Source of the DNA: Burkholderiaceae bacterium
Lineage (GTDB): Bacteria; Pseudomonadota; Gammaproteobacteria; Burkholderiales; Burkholderiaceae_D
Direction: 5' to 3'
Length of the DNA stretch: 60,879 nucleotides
Assembly: GCA_019751755.1 (NCBI GenBank)
Contig: JAIENA010000111.1
Span: 1 to 60,879, forward strand
Of this stretch, positions 26,847 through 35,047 are shown piece after piece (within the stretch, counting starts at the first letter, position 1; each line of letters begins with the position of its first letter). The notes under the pieces are model-generated. The model saw nothing but the letters and a program-made list of their open reading frames with translations, made no database searches and had not been told where the DNA came from. Made by a program: the position numbers and the translations under genes.

Positions 26847-28436
26847 TCAAGCGGCGGAGCCCAGCTCCGCCGCTTCTTCATCTCCTTCCCACACCGCCAT
26901 CTGCGCAATCTCTTCGCAGCCATCCACTTCACCGCCACTGCGGACCCTCAGCCACATCAGCGCACCACCCGGCGTCACGCCAACCGCATGCACCCCGCCA
27001 CTTAAACGATCCACGCACAAGCTGGTCGCCACCAGCGATCCGGCCACCGCATAGGGCCGTCCCCACGCGGCGCCCAGCGCGCGCGACACCAGCCACAAGC
27101 CGCCGGAGCCATCGGAATAGGCCAGGTGCTCGGTCGTCCCGTCCTGCCCGTTCCACACCAGGCGCGCGCCCCAGGCATCGGCGACTTTCTGCGGCAACGT
27201 ATGGCCGCCCCGGTACACCACGATGCCATTGCCCGCCACGTACACGTCCGGCACATTCGGCACCGAACCGGCCGCCAACAAAAAGCTGTCGGCGCGCCGT
27301 GGCACCGCCTGGTAATCGACTTTGACGTCCCAGTTGAAGGGGTCCGGGAAGGATGCAAATGACAGCGCAGTGCCGCCCTTCGCCAGCGACCACGCGCCGG
27401 GCAAGCGGTAGCAGCCTATCGCCAGCAAATCGTCGACCTCCGGCACCGGTGCCATGTCCGTGACCGGATTGGCGGCATTAAAATACCAGCGCCCCTGTCT
27501 TCCCACCGTTTCCACGGTCACCAGCACCAGCGGCGCGGCACCGGGCAAAACAGGGCCCAGCGCCAGCGCGGTGACGGCGCTACCTTCCGGCAACCCACGG
27601 CGACGCTCCGGCAAGGCGGCAAACGCGGCAACCCAGCCGGCTTCATCGAGCGTGGCCGGCAAACCGGCCGCCGCGTAAAGCGCGCAGCCGCCGTCGCCGC
27701 TGCGCTTGGAGACGGCCAATACGACGGCGACCGCGCCATCCGCGCCTTGCCGCATATCGATGCATTCAATCACGGAAGAACGAGGGTCGAATGCCGGCAT
27801 CGCCGCGCTCAGGTCGGTTTGCGACCAGGCGCCAAACGCGGTATGGCGGAACAAATGCAGGTGACCATTGGCGCCGACCGCGAACACCAGCGGCATATCG
27901 TTGCCGTCGCGCAGGGCAAAGAAGGGACGGCGCGCATCGACCGGCGCGGCGCGCCGCATGCCGCCTCGGCTGACTTGCCGCAGCCGCACGAAATGGTTGC
28001 GGATCATCTCGGTTTCCGACAAGCCCTCCACCGACTGGCGCGCCAGCAAGGCATCGAATCCGCTGGGCGCTGGCGCGGGCAACGCCTCGGTCGAATCGAC
28101 CGAATCGATCGTATCGTAGCGCCCCATCACCGCGTCATAGCCCCGCGCCAGCCGTTCCGGCGCCGTCAAGTGCGCCACTTCCGGCAACGCCAGCAATGTG
28201 ATCGCCAGTTCGGCGCGACCACGCGCCGCTTCCGGCTGCGCCGCGAACACCGAGGTCCAGCGCAGCACTTCATCCCCCACCGGTTCGCGCTTCAACACGA
28301 TGCGCGCCACCCGCGCCGCCGCATACCCCACCGCGCCCGACGCTGTGGCGCCGCCCAGTCCATCGACCTTACGCCGTGCCAGCGCGCCCTTGCGCGTGAT
28401 CCCTTCGATTGCCAATGCCGCCAAATTTGCACTCAT
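26847..28436 (-). CDS. Uncharacterised beta-rich protein, possible propeller
   Basis: A 529-residue soluble protein of unknown function with no signal peptide. The first 150 residues are Ala-rich and helical. The rest consists of recurring short strands with aromatic and DG/GG turns, for example RDGNDMPLVFAVGANGHLHLF, DGSGGLWLVSR and GVTPGGALMWLRVRSGG, as expected for a beta-propeller or lectin-like fold. Its ATG overlaps the stop of the upstream gene by four bases, so the two proteins are made together. Base composition is that of the host. The function is likely tied to the P47-like partner, but this is inference. Confidence 0.7.
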   Translation of the reverse strand: MSANLAALAIEGITRKGALARRKVDGLGGATASGAVGYAAARVARIVLKREPVGDEVLRWTSVFAAQPEAARGRAELAITLLALPEVAHLTAPERLARGYDAVMGRYDTIDSVDSTEALPAPAPSGFDALLARQSVEGLSETEMIRNHFVRLRQVSRGGMRRAAPVDARRPFFALRDGNDMPLVFAVGANGHLHLFRHTAFGAWSQTDLSAAMPAFDPRSSVIECIDMRQGADGAVAVVLAVSKRSGDGGCALYAAAGLPATLDEAGWVAAFAALPERRRGLPEGSAVTALALGPVLPGAAPLVLVTVETVGRQGRWYFNAANPVTDMAPVPEVDDLLAIGCYRLPGAWSLAKGGTALSFASFPDPFNWDVKVDYQAVPRRADSFLLAAGSVPNVPDVYVAGNGIVVYRGGHTLPQKVADAWGARLVWNGQDGTTEHLAYSDGSGGLWLVSRALGAAWGRPYAVAGSLVATSLCVDRLSGGVHAVGVTPGGALMWLRVRSGGEVDGCEEIAQMAVWEGDEEAAELGSAA

Positions 28437-30151
28437 AATCCACGTTCCTCTTGAGCCAGTTCCAGTTCAATATTGCCGTCATCGTCGAGGCGCACGCCCC
28501 GGTATACCAGTTGCGGCCCGGCCGGCAGCACCAGGTGCCCGCAAGCCTGGCCGAACATGGCCGACACCGCCGCGCCGAACTGCGCGACGACCGTCTGTTG
28601 CAGCGCCGCCATGCCGGCCACGTTACCTTCCCAGTCGATGCCGATCTTGTTCATGTTCAGCAGATGCGAACGGGCGTCAGACACCACGTACATGCCGACC
28701 ACGCCGGAATCGGTGGCCGCCGGCGCCTGCCGTCCATTGACGCTCAGCGCAATCCCGCCACGCGCGGTCGGCACGCACTGTAGCCGCATGGTCCACGCCA
28801 TGCTGGTGCGCGCCCACCCCTTGCCGAGATACGTCTTGCGCATGAATGGCCCGCTTTTCTGATTCAGGCGGTCCCACTCATAGCGCATCAAGGTACTGGT
28901 CAGATCGAACGTCAGGCGCGGTACACCGTCCGCATCCGGCTGGTTCGACACACCGATATGAAATTGCCAGTCCTGTTCCGATTCGCGGTCATGTGACCGC
29001 TCTCCCGCTTCGCGCCAGTGCAGCAGCACATGGTCGCGGTAGCGCCAGCCATCAGCCTCCGGCACGAATCCGGCCCGCGCACCGTTATCGAGCGTCGCCA
29101 TGGCGCCTGATTTTTCATTGACGGACTCGATCCGGTCCAGTTCATCGCCCTGGCCACGCCGCGCATGTACATAGTCCGGCAGCGACGACAGGCGCTCGCG
29201 GATCGGCTCGACCAGCAACGGCCGCACGAAATCGTTCAGGAACACCCCACGCGCGATCAGCAGTGTGCCGGCACTGCCGTCAGCCGACTGCCGCGGCGGA
29301 AAATGGCCGGCGCGCTCGCCATACAGCTTAGGATCATGGGCAATTTTGCGGTCACCCAGCACTTGCAGGAAGTTCAGCGTGCCATTGGCGGCCAGGTTCA
29401 CGCCCGATGGCTGCATGCGGTCAAGAATATCGTCCGCATGTGTCTTGCGCGTGACAACGTAGCCCAGCACGAAAGGATTACCGTTGCCGGCCAGTTGTTT
29501 CAGCCACTGCCCCACCAGCTCCGTAAAGCGCTGGGCAAGGAAGGCGTTATCGGTATCCAGACGGGTGTTCAACGCATCGGCGTGCTGCAAATCGCTTTGC
29601 TCGACATCGAGCATGGCGGCCTGCACCCGGTAATACGCCTCATCGAAACGGCCCAGGCGATTGACACTGCCCGGGCCTGCGGCCGCGGCGCCGTTCAGCA
29701 AATCGCGCATCGGCACCGCTTGTAAGTGGACCCGCACCTGGAACGCCAGCCGCCAACCGGCCAGCGACTGGCGCAGCACTGCGCCGCCGGCATAACCGTT
29801 CGGCATCCGCAAGTTGCCACCAATAAATGTCAGCATCAGTACGGCCGTGCGCGGCAGGCCGGTTTCAAAATGGATCTCCGGTGCCGCCAACACCGCGCGG
29901 TCCGCCCCTTCGCCGCCGATCATCAAGCCGGTTTCTTCCAGGTCGCCGGCTTGCACGGTCCACGGAATAAAGCCGGCATGTTGCATTGTTGCTAGTTGCC
30001 GATTTACCACATCGGCTTGCAAGGCCCAGACGAAATCAAAGCCGTCGAGCGCCGGCAGGGGCGTATTGCATGCTTCCTGCTGGGAATAAAGCCCATGTGC
30101 GCCGCTGGCCTCAAAAGAGTTGCCTATGGTAAACATGGAAATGTTACGCAT
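28433..30151 (-). CDS. Possible P47/OrfX-like (TULIP superfamily) protein
   Basis: A 572-residue protein without signal peptide or membrane helix. After a short lead it reads ALDGFDFVWALQADVVNRQL, which resembles the GWDxVxAxxxxxVN start of clostridial P47 and related TULIP proteins; strands such as AVLMLTFIGGNLRM continue the pattern. P47/OrfX proteins accompany some botulinum toxins, and TULIP folds bind lipids; distant bacterial relatives are of unknown role. The match is by eye and tentative. The ATG at 30151 has AAGGAT upstream. It is coupled to the following beta-rich gene and diverges from the large wHTH-nSTAND1 gene. Confidence 0.5.
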   Translation of the reverse strand: MRNISMFTIGNSFEASGAHGLYSQQEACNTPLPALDGFDFVWALQADVVNRQLATMQHAGFIPWTVQAGDLEETGLMIGGEGADRAVLAAPEIHFETGLPRTAVLMLTFIGGNLRMPNGYAGGAVLRQSLAGWRLAFQVRVHLQAVPMRDLLNGAAAAGPGSVNRLGRFDEAYYRVQAAMLDVEQSDLQHADALNTRLDTDNAFLAQRFTELVGQWLKQLAGNGNPFVLGYVVTRKTHADDILDRMQPSGVNLAANGTLNFLQVLGDRKIAHDPKLYGERAGHFPPRQSADGSAGTLLIARGVFLNDFVRPLLVEPIRERLSSLPDYVHARRGQGDELDRIESVNEKSGAMATLDNGARAGFVPEADGWRYRDHVLLHWREAGERSHDRESEQDWQFHIGVSNQPDADGVPRLTFDLTSTLMRYEWDRLNQKSGPFMRKTYLGKGWARTSMAWTMRLQCVPTARGGIALSVNGRQAPAATDSGVVGMYVVSDARSHLLNMNKIGIDWEGNVAGMAALQQTVVAQFGAAVSAMFGQACGHLVLPAGPQLVYRGVRLDDDGNIELELAQEERGL

Positions 30152-30185
30152 ATTACTATCCTTGTTGGATGAGTGCTAAAATTGT

Positions 30186-30212
30186 TTGACAGGAACAGTT
30201 GCAATGTAATAC
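30186..30212 (+). promoter_or_regulatory. Possible promoter of the wHTH-nSTAND1 gene
   Basis: TTGACA at 30186-30191 is followed after 15 bases by TAATAC at 30207-30212, in the 150-base divergent gap. The spacing is short, so the call is tentative. Confidence 0.4.
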
Positions 30213-30222
30213 GTTCAACCTG

Positions 30223-30250
30223 CTTCCGCCTTCCGGCAACCTTCCGGAAG
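30223..30250. promoter_or_regulatory. Three CTTCCG boxes, candidate operator
   Basis: cttccg occurs at 30223, 30230 and 30241; the last is part of the perfect palindrome cttccggaag. The second and third boxes are 11 bases apart, one helical turn, as in many OmpR/CadC-type winged-helix sites. They lie between the two divergent genes, downstream of the possible rightward promoter. Confidence 0.4.
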
Positions 30251-30301
30251 AGTTAAGTCACTGATTTACAAAGAAATCATTTTTATGATGGGCGGCTGTG
30301 T

Positions 30302-33300
30302 ATGAGCGAAAACGGGTTCCGCTTCGGCGATTGGCAAATTGATCCTGACAGCAACACGCTGCGTAACAGCGAGGCCAGCGCCAATGTCGAGCCCAAGGCG
30401 ATGGAGGTGCTGCGCTACCTGTGCCGCCATGCGGGCGCCGTCATCCCGCCGGAAGAGTTGCTGCAAGCCTGCTGGGGCAATGCCGAACTCGGCGACAACC
30501 CGATCCACAAGGCCATTACCCAGCTGCGCCGTGCACTGGGCGACTCCGCCTCCGAACCCCGCTATGTTGAAACCGTCCGCAAGCGTGGCTACCGCGCCAT
30601 CGCCGCTGTCATGACGGAGGAAGCGGCGCTGGAAGGTTCCTGGCAGCAAGGTTCTCCCTTCCGGGGCCTGGAATCGTTCCAGGAAAGCCATGCGGCGATC
30701 TTCTTTGGCCGGCTGCAAGCCACAGCGCAACTGCGCGAGCTGGTGTTAAAACAAACATCCGATGGCTGCGCCATGGCGCTGGTGCTGGGCCCGTCCGGTT
30801 CCGGCAAAACGTCGTTGGTGCGCGCCGGCCTGCTGCCGGGCTTAATGGCGTCCCGCACCGGCTCCGGTGAACCGGTGGCACTGACCTGCACCCTCTATAT
30901 GGATTGTGCCGACCTGGCCGATGGCAATTTGTTCCAGGCGCTGGCGGCCGTGCTAATCGATGCCGAGGTCGGTGGCAAGCAGCTGTTTGCCGATGAAAAT
31001 GCCGAGGCATTAGGGCGCTGGCTGGAGTCTTCCGATGCGTCGACCATTGCCGGAAGATTAAAGGAAGCTTCCGGCAGGATCAAAATCGGCTTGTTTATCG
31101 ACCGGCTGGAGGCGATTTTCCGGGCGCCGGGGGTGACGGATGAGATGCGTTCCCGGTTTATTGCCGTATTGGAACATCTGGCTGTGTCGCGCGCGGTGCT
31201 GGTGATGCTGGCGTGCCGCAATGACTTTTATCCGGAAGTGATCGCGCTACCTTTGCTGATGGCGCTGAAATCGCGCGGCGGGCACTTTGACTTGAATCCG
31301 CCGGATGGGGCCGAGATTGCGCAGATGGTGCGGATGCCGGCGAAGGCGGCGGGGTTGAAGTTTGAAGTCGATCCGGCTACCGGCGCGGCGCTCGATGATG
31401 TGCTGTGTGATGCGGCGCGGGGGAATCCGGATACGTTGCCGTTGTTGCAGTATTGTTTAGATGAGCTATATCGGCAACGCTCGGAGGATGGAACACTGCG
31501 GTTTGAAGTATTCCGTCAACTCGGGGGGATCGAGGGGGCCATTGCGGTTCGGGCGGAACAAGTCGCTAACTCCATTACTCCTAACAAATTAGCAGAACTA
31601 CCCCATGTACTCTCGCTTCTGGTCGATGTCAAAGACACGCAAAGTGCAGTAACAGCACGCAGAGCAATGTGGAATACATTGCGCAATGCCGAGGCGCATG
31701 GCTTGGTACAGGCGTTAATCGAAGCCCGGTTATTTGTCAGTGAGTTGGCTGGCTCAACGCCATGCTTTGGTTTGGCGCACGAGGCACTTTTGCGTCAATG
31801 GCCGCGTGTCGTATCCTGGATTGAGAAACATCGACATGCTATTCAAATCAGAACACGTATTAGCCAAGATGCAAGTCGCTGGAGCATGGAGGGCACGCCA
31901 CCCGAGCTTCTCATTCCACCTGGAATTCTGATTAATCAAGCGCTAACACTGCTTACCTTAGAGAATTTCACGCTTACAACGACAGAAAAGACGTACATTA
32001 AGGCATCACACAGTCGCACCAAATTCCGCGAACGAATGAAATTGGCCATCATGGGGCTGATTACATTATTAGCTATTCTGGCCATCACACTTGGTATATT
32101 TGCAAAGCGTGCGCAAACCAATGCGGAAACCCATCGAAATGAAGCGGAAACCCTGATGGGCTATATGCTGGGTGAATTCGCTGAAAAGCTACGCCCCATC
32201 GGCAAACTCGAATTACTAAACGATATTAGTCAAAAAGCACTAGAATATTTGGCAAAACCTGCCTCTTCCGACATGACTGAAACAACGCTTACTCATCGAG
32301 CAAAGGCATTACAAGTGGTTGCGGAAGTCAATACGGGACAATCGAATTCAACCAAAGCTATCGAAGCACTATTAGCAGCACGCACCATCCTTCAGAACTT
32401 GAAAACCAGTACAAAAAATGAAGCGTCAACGATAAAGGACTTGGGAGCAAACGCATTCTGGCTTGGTCAAAATCACCTAAACATGGGAAATTACGATCAG
32501 TCTGAAAAATATTTCAATGATTACAAGAGCCAAAGTGAGCGGCTCGCTCAATTAACCAATAACGATCAAGCTTCAATGAGTGAGCTTTCATACGCCTACT
32601 CAAGCCTCGGCGCCGTGGCAATGAAACGTAGAGATTTGGAAAAAGCATCAGGTTATTTCTCACAATCCATCGAATTGAAGAGAAAAGCACTAGATCACGC
32701 CCCCAATGACAAAAAAATAATCTCCGATCTCGCGAATGGCCTGTCCTGGTTGGCCAATTCCGATGCAAAACTTGGTCGACTGGAGTCGGCATTGCAACTT
32801 CACATACAGGAAGAGAAATTACTCACGCCGCTACAATCGAATAAACCCGACGATACCAAATGGGTATACCTAATAGCGAATGCATTATGGCATCAAGGAG
32901 AGCTGAGAATCGCCATGGGGCAAATACCTGAGGGGATGCGCGCTTTAGTCAAAGCGGAAGAGTTGATCACAAGAATCATCGCCATTGATCCAACAAATAA
33001 AACATGGAAGATCAATTTATATACCATCAGGCTGAGACTGTATGAACAACTTTCCGCCATCAAAGGAAATCGCGACGTACTGGATAAGCAAATTAAATTA
33101 ATTACAGATTTGACCGAGTTAATGCAGCACGACCCTAAACGAGGCAAGCTCACTCAATTAGTTGCATGGGCAAATCTTGGGATCGCAGAAAACTATCTGC
33201 GACTTAATGAGATAGAGAAAAGTGAGCTTTACTTCAATGCGGCACGAGATAACCTTGAAAACATCCAATCCGCCTTGAAGTCTGATATCCAGGTTGCCAT

Positions 33301-33565
33301 TCGTTTTGCCAACTCCTACCTCTTGGGCGCCGAGATAAAAAGGGAAAAGAAGGAAGATGAAGAAGCAAAAAAACTATGCATGCAAGCTAAGGAAGTATTA
33401 AAATCTCACGACCGCAATACATCGGATTACTATTATCTTTCCCCATTAGTGAGATCTTATGCCTGCACGGGCGACAGTAAATCCGTGTCCAATGAAGTGA
33501 TGAAACTTGATGGCATGAATTTCAAAGAACCACGCTATCTTAGTTTTTTATCGAAAAATCAATAA
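30302..33565 (+). CDS. Winged-helix / nSTAND1 NTPase / TPR-like membrane protein
   Basis: A 1087-residue multidomain protein. Residues 1-100 form an OmpR/CadC-type winged helix ending in the usual YVETVRKRGYRAIA. From about 117 an nSTAND1 NTPase follows: SPFRGLESFQESHAAIFFGR entry, Walker A GPSGSGKT at 163-170, Walker B-like GLFIDRLE at 263-270. A membrane helix lies at about 579-601, then LMGYMLGEFAEKLRPIGKLE and helical TPR-like repeats to the end. STAND proteins are ligand-triggered switches. Here the tail could sense a signal outside the cytoplasm and the N-terminus control transcription. GC content drops sharply at about residue 410 (base 31,530), so the gene looks chimeric. It diverges from the P47-like pair. 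Confidence 0.85.
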   Translation: MSENGFRFGDWQIDPDSNTLRNSEASANVEPKAMEVLRYLCRHAGAVIPPEELLQACWGNAELGDNPIHKAITQLRRALGDSASEPRYVETVRKRGYRAIAAVMTEEAALEGSWQQGSPFRGLESFQESHAAIFFGRLQATAQLRELVLKQTSDGCAMALVLGPSGSGKTSLVRAGLLPGLMASRTGSGEPVALTCTLYMDCADLADGNLFQALAAVLIDAEVGGKQLFADENAEALGRWLESSDASTIAGRLKEASGRIKIGLFIDRLEAIFRAPGVTDEMRSRFIAVLEHLAVSRAVLVMLACRNDFYPEVIALPLLMALKSRGGHFDLNPPDGAEIAQMVRMPAKAAGLKFEVDPATGAALDDVLCDAARGNPDTLPLLQYCLDELYRQRSEDGTLRFEVFRQLGGIEGAIAVRAEQVANSITPNKLAELPHVLSLLVDVKDTQSAVTARRAMWNTLRNAEAHGLVQALIEARLFVSELAGSTPCFGLAHEALLRQWPRVVSWIEKHRHAIQIRTRISQDASRWSMEGTPPELLIPPGILINQALTLLTLENFTLTTTEKTYIKASHSRTKFRERMKLAIMGLITLLAILAITLGIFAKRAQTNAETHRNEAETLMGYMLGEFAEKLRPIGKLELLNDISQKALEYLAKPASSDMTETTLTHRAKALQVVAEVNTGQSNSTKAIEALLAARTILQNLKTSTKNEASTIKDLGANAFWLGQNHLNMGNYDQSEKYFNDYKSQSERLAQLTNNDQASMSELSYAYSSLGAVAMKRRDLEKASGYFSQSIELKRKALDHAPNDKKIISDLANGLSWLANSDAKLGRLESALQLHIQEEKLLTPLQSNKPDDTKWVYLIANALWHQGELRIAMGQIPEGMRALVKAEELITRIIAIDPTNKTWKINLYTIRLRLYEQLSAIKGNRDVLDKQIKLITDLTELMQHDPKRGKLTQLVAWANLGIAENYLRLNEIEKSELYFNAARDNLENIQSALKSDIQVAIRFANSYLLGAEIKREKKEDEEAKKLCMQAKEVLKSHDRNTSDYYYLSPLVRSYACTGDSKSVSNEVMKLDGMNFKEPRYLSFLSKNQ

Positions 33566-33582
33566 ACAAAAAAAGGAATGCA

Positions 33583-33963
33583 ATGAGCACCACACCCACA
33601 TCATTTATCAACGTTCAAGTGATTTCTGTTCCAGTGGCTGATGCCGCGCCTCACGAAAAAAAATATAAGACAACCTTTAACCCTAAAAAAATTACTATCC
33701 ACGAAAAAGATACAGTAATTAACTACCAACTGATTGCACCAACACCTGAAGGCGTGCAGTTCAAGAGCGTCACAATCGCTCCCGACCACAATAATCAGTT
33801 CAGCGATCCGAGCATCTCTGAAAGTGGGAAAATAGTTACATTCAGCGACGCAAACACGGTGAAATCAGACTTCAATATTACTCTGCATTTCATTGACAAA
33901 GACAATATCGCCTTCAGTGTTGACCCTGAAGTGATTAATGATCCGGATCCAGATTTACCCTAA
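33583..33963 (+). CDS. Small DP-EP-like protein
   Basis: A 126-residue soluble protein 17 bases after the large STAND gene, preceded by an aaaagga ribosome-binding site. It is beta-rich with alternating hydrophobic residues (FINVQVISVPV, INYQLI, FNITLHFI) and ends FSVDPEVINDPDPDLP, which resembles small bacterial proteins annotated DP-EP family; that match is from memory. It shares the low GC of the TPR part of the upstream gene and was probably acquired with it. Its role is unknown; it may be an effector or ligand of the STAND protein. Confidence 0.65.
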   Translation: MSTTPTSFINVQVISVPVADAAPHEKKYKTTFNPKKITIHEKDTVINYQLIAPTPEGVQFKSVTIAPDHNNQFSDPSISESGKIVTFSDANTVKSDFNITLHFIDKDNIAFSVDPEVINDPDPDLP

Positions 33964-34049
33964 TTTCCGGCGCTATGCCGTTACGTGTGGGATTTGACGC
34001 GACATGCCGGAAAACGCCGAAATCCAACGCTACAGCGGCGCGCAGCGGA

Positions 34050-34117
34050 CGAGTCGGCAGGTGTTTGAGCAGTGCAGCAATAAGCAAATGCCTGGACCGA
34101 CTCGCCGATCACGCTTT
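34050..34117 (+). terminator. Long imperfect hairpin followed by T-run
   Basis: cgagtcgg at 34050-34057 pairs with ccgactcg at 34097-34104. The pairing extends inward through cagg/cctg and a wobble-rich six-base stretch, leaving a loop of about 17 bases. A ttttt run follows at 34113-34117 after a short gap. It is a plausible end of the STAND/DP-EP transcript, or a repeat-type palindrome. Nothing else is seen in this 218-base gap. Confidence 0.5.
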
Positions 34118-34181
34118 TTCAGTCGCACCACACCCTTTGCCAGAAGTGTAATATAGAGTCTCCCCACAAAGGAGACTGACC

Positions 34182-34541
34182 ATGAAGCAATCCCTCAAGG
34201 CAGCACTGATGTCCGGCCTCGTTTTCCCGGGGCTGGGACAAATCCTCTTCCTGAAGAAGCCCGCGCGGGGCTGCATCTTCCTGATCCCTTCGCTAGTTTC
34301 CCTGTTTTACATCCTGCACGTCGCCTACGAGCAAGCCACGCTGCTGGCGGCGCAAATAACCAACGGCACCCTGGCGTTTGACGTGACCGTGCTGGCGGCG
34401 CAGATTGCCGCTTCGCGCGTCAATGGGCCGACCATGACGGCCGCCACCCTCGCCTGCGTGCTGTGCTGGTCGGCCAGCATCCTGGACGCGATCCTGTTTG
34501 GCAACGACCATCACCACCATCACGTTAAAGGGCATGCCTGA
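34182..34541 (+). CDS. Small membrane protein with polyhistidine tail
   Basis: A 119-residue inner-membrane protein of unknown function. Three hydrophobic segments (about 6-22, 30-47 and 86-106) are visible. The start GLVFPGLGQILFLKKPARG resembles small TM2-like proteins, and the C-terminus carries five consecutive histidines (GNDHHHHHVKGHA) that could bind metal. The ATG follows a strong aaaggaga site. Its stop overlaps the next start as TGATG, so it is coupled with the cupin. Confidence 0.7.
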   Translation: MKQSLKAALMSGLVFPGLGQILFLKKPARGCIFLIPSLVSLFYILHVAYEQATLLAAQITNGTLAFDVTVLAAQIAASRVNGPTMTAATLACVLCWSASILDAILFGNDHHHHHVKGHA

Positions 34542-34951
34542 TGAAACAATCCGTGACAGGATCCGCGTTCGTAGCCGCTTTCCTTGCGACCTTCCTGCTG
34601 GCAGCGTCCGGCGGCGCGCTGGCGCAGGCGTCCGGTATCAAGCGCACCGTTGTGACCAAGCAGGACGTGGCGGCAGCGGGACAGGAAGCCGTGGTGGCGC
34701 GGGTGGAGCTGGAGCCGGGGGCGGTGGCGGGACGGCATACCCATCCAGGTGATGAAATCAGCTATGTGCTGGAGGGGGAAGGTGAAGTACTGATTGACGG
34801 CGAGGATCCGCGCCGCGTGAAAGCCGGTGAAGCGTTTGTGATTCCCGCCGGGAAGATTCATGATGCGCGCAATGTCGGCGGCACGGTCATGAAGCTGGTG
34901 GGGGTGTATGTGGTGGAGAAGGGGAAACCGTTGGCGACGCCGGCCAAGTGA
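34541..34951 (+). CDS. Secreted cupin-domain protein
   Basis: A 136-residue protein with a signal peptide (cleavage near GGALAQA, about residue 29) and one cupin barrel. Motif 1 is HTHPGDEISYVLEG with two His and a Glu as metal ligands, and motif 2 is PAGKIHDARN with the third His. It is therefore a likely periplasmic metal-binding cupin; substrate and reaction are unknown. It is translationally coupled to the His-tailed membrane protein, suggesting a shared metal-related task. Confidence 0.85.
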   Translation: MKQSVTGSAFVAAFLATFLLAASGGALAQASGIKRTVVTKQDVAAAGQEAVVARVELEPGAVAGRHTHPGDEISYVLEGEGEVLIDGEDPRRVKAGEAFVIPAGKIHDARNVGGTVMKLVGVYVVEKGKPLATPAK

Positions 34952-35013
34952 CGGGACGCCGAGGTGCATGCAATGGCGGGTTTGACTCGGCGTCCCCATA
35001 AAACCCGCCCTAC

Positions 35014-35046
35014 GAAAAACGGACCAGCTTGTGGTCCGTTTTTTTG
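35014..35046. terminator. Bidirectional intrinsic terminator
   Basis: The stem acggacca/tggtccgt with a short gcttg loop is flanked by an A-run on the left and seven T on the right, so it can stop both the cupin transcript and the converging prfC transcript. Confidence 0.88.
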
Positions 35047-35047
35047 T

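Noticed and set aside
26847..34117. A mobile element carrying the STAND cassette
   Set aside because: No integrase, transposase, tRNA junction or flanking direct repeat was found; transfer is suggested only by base composition.
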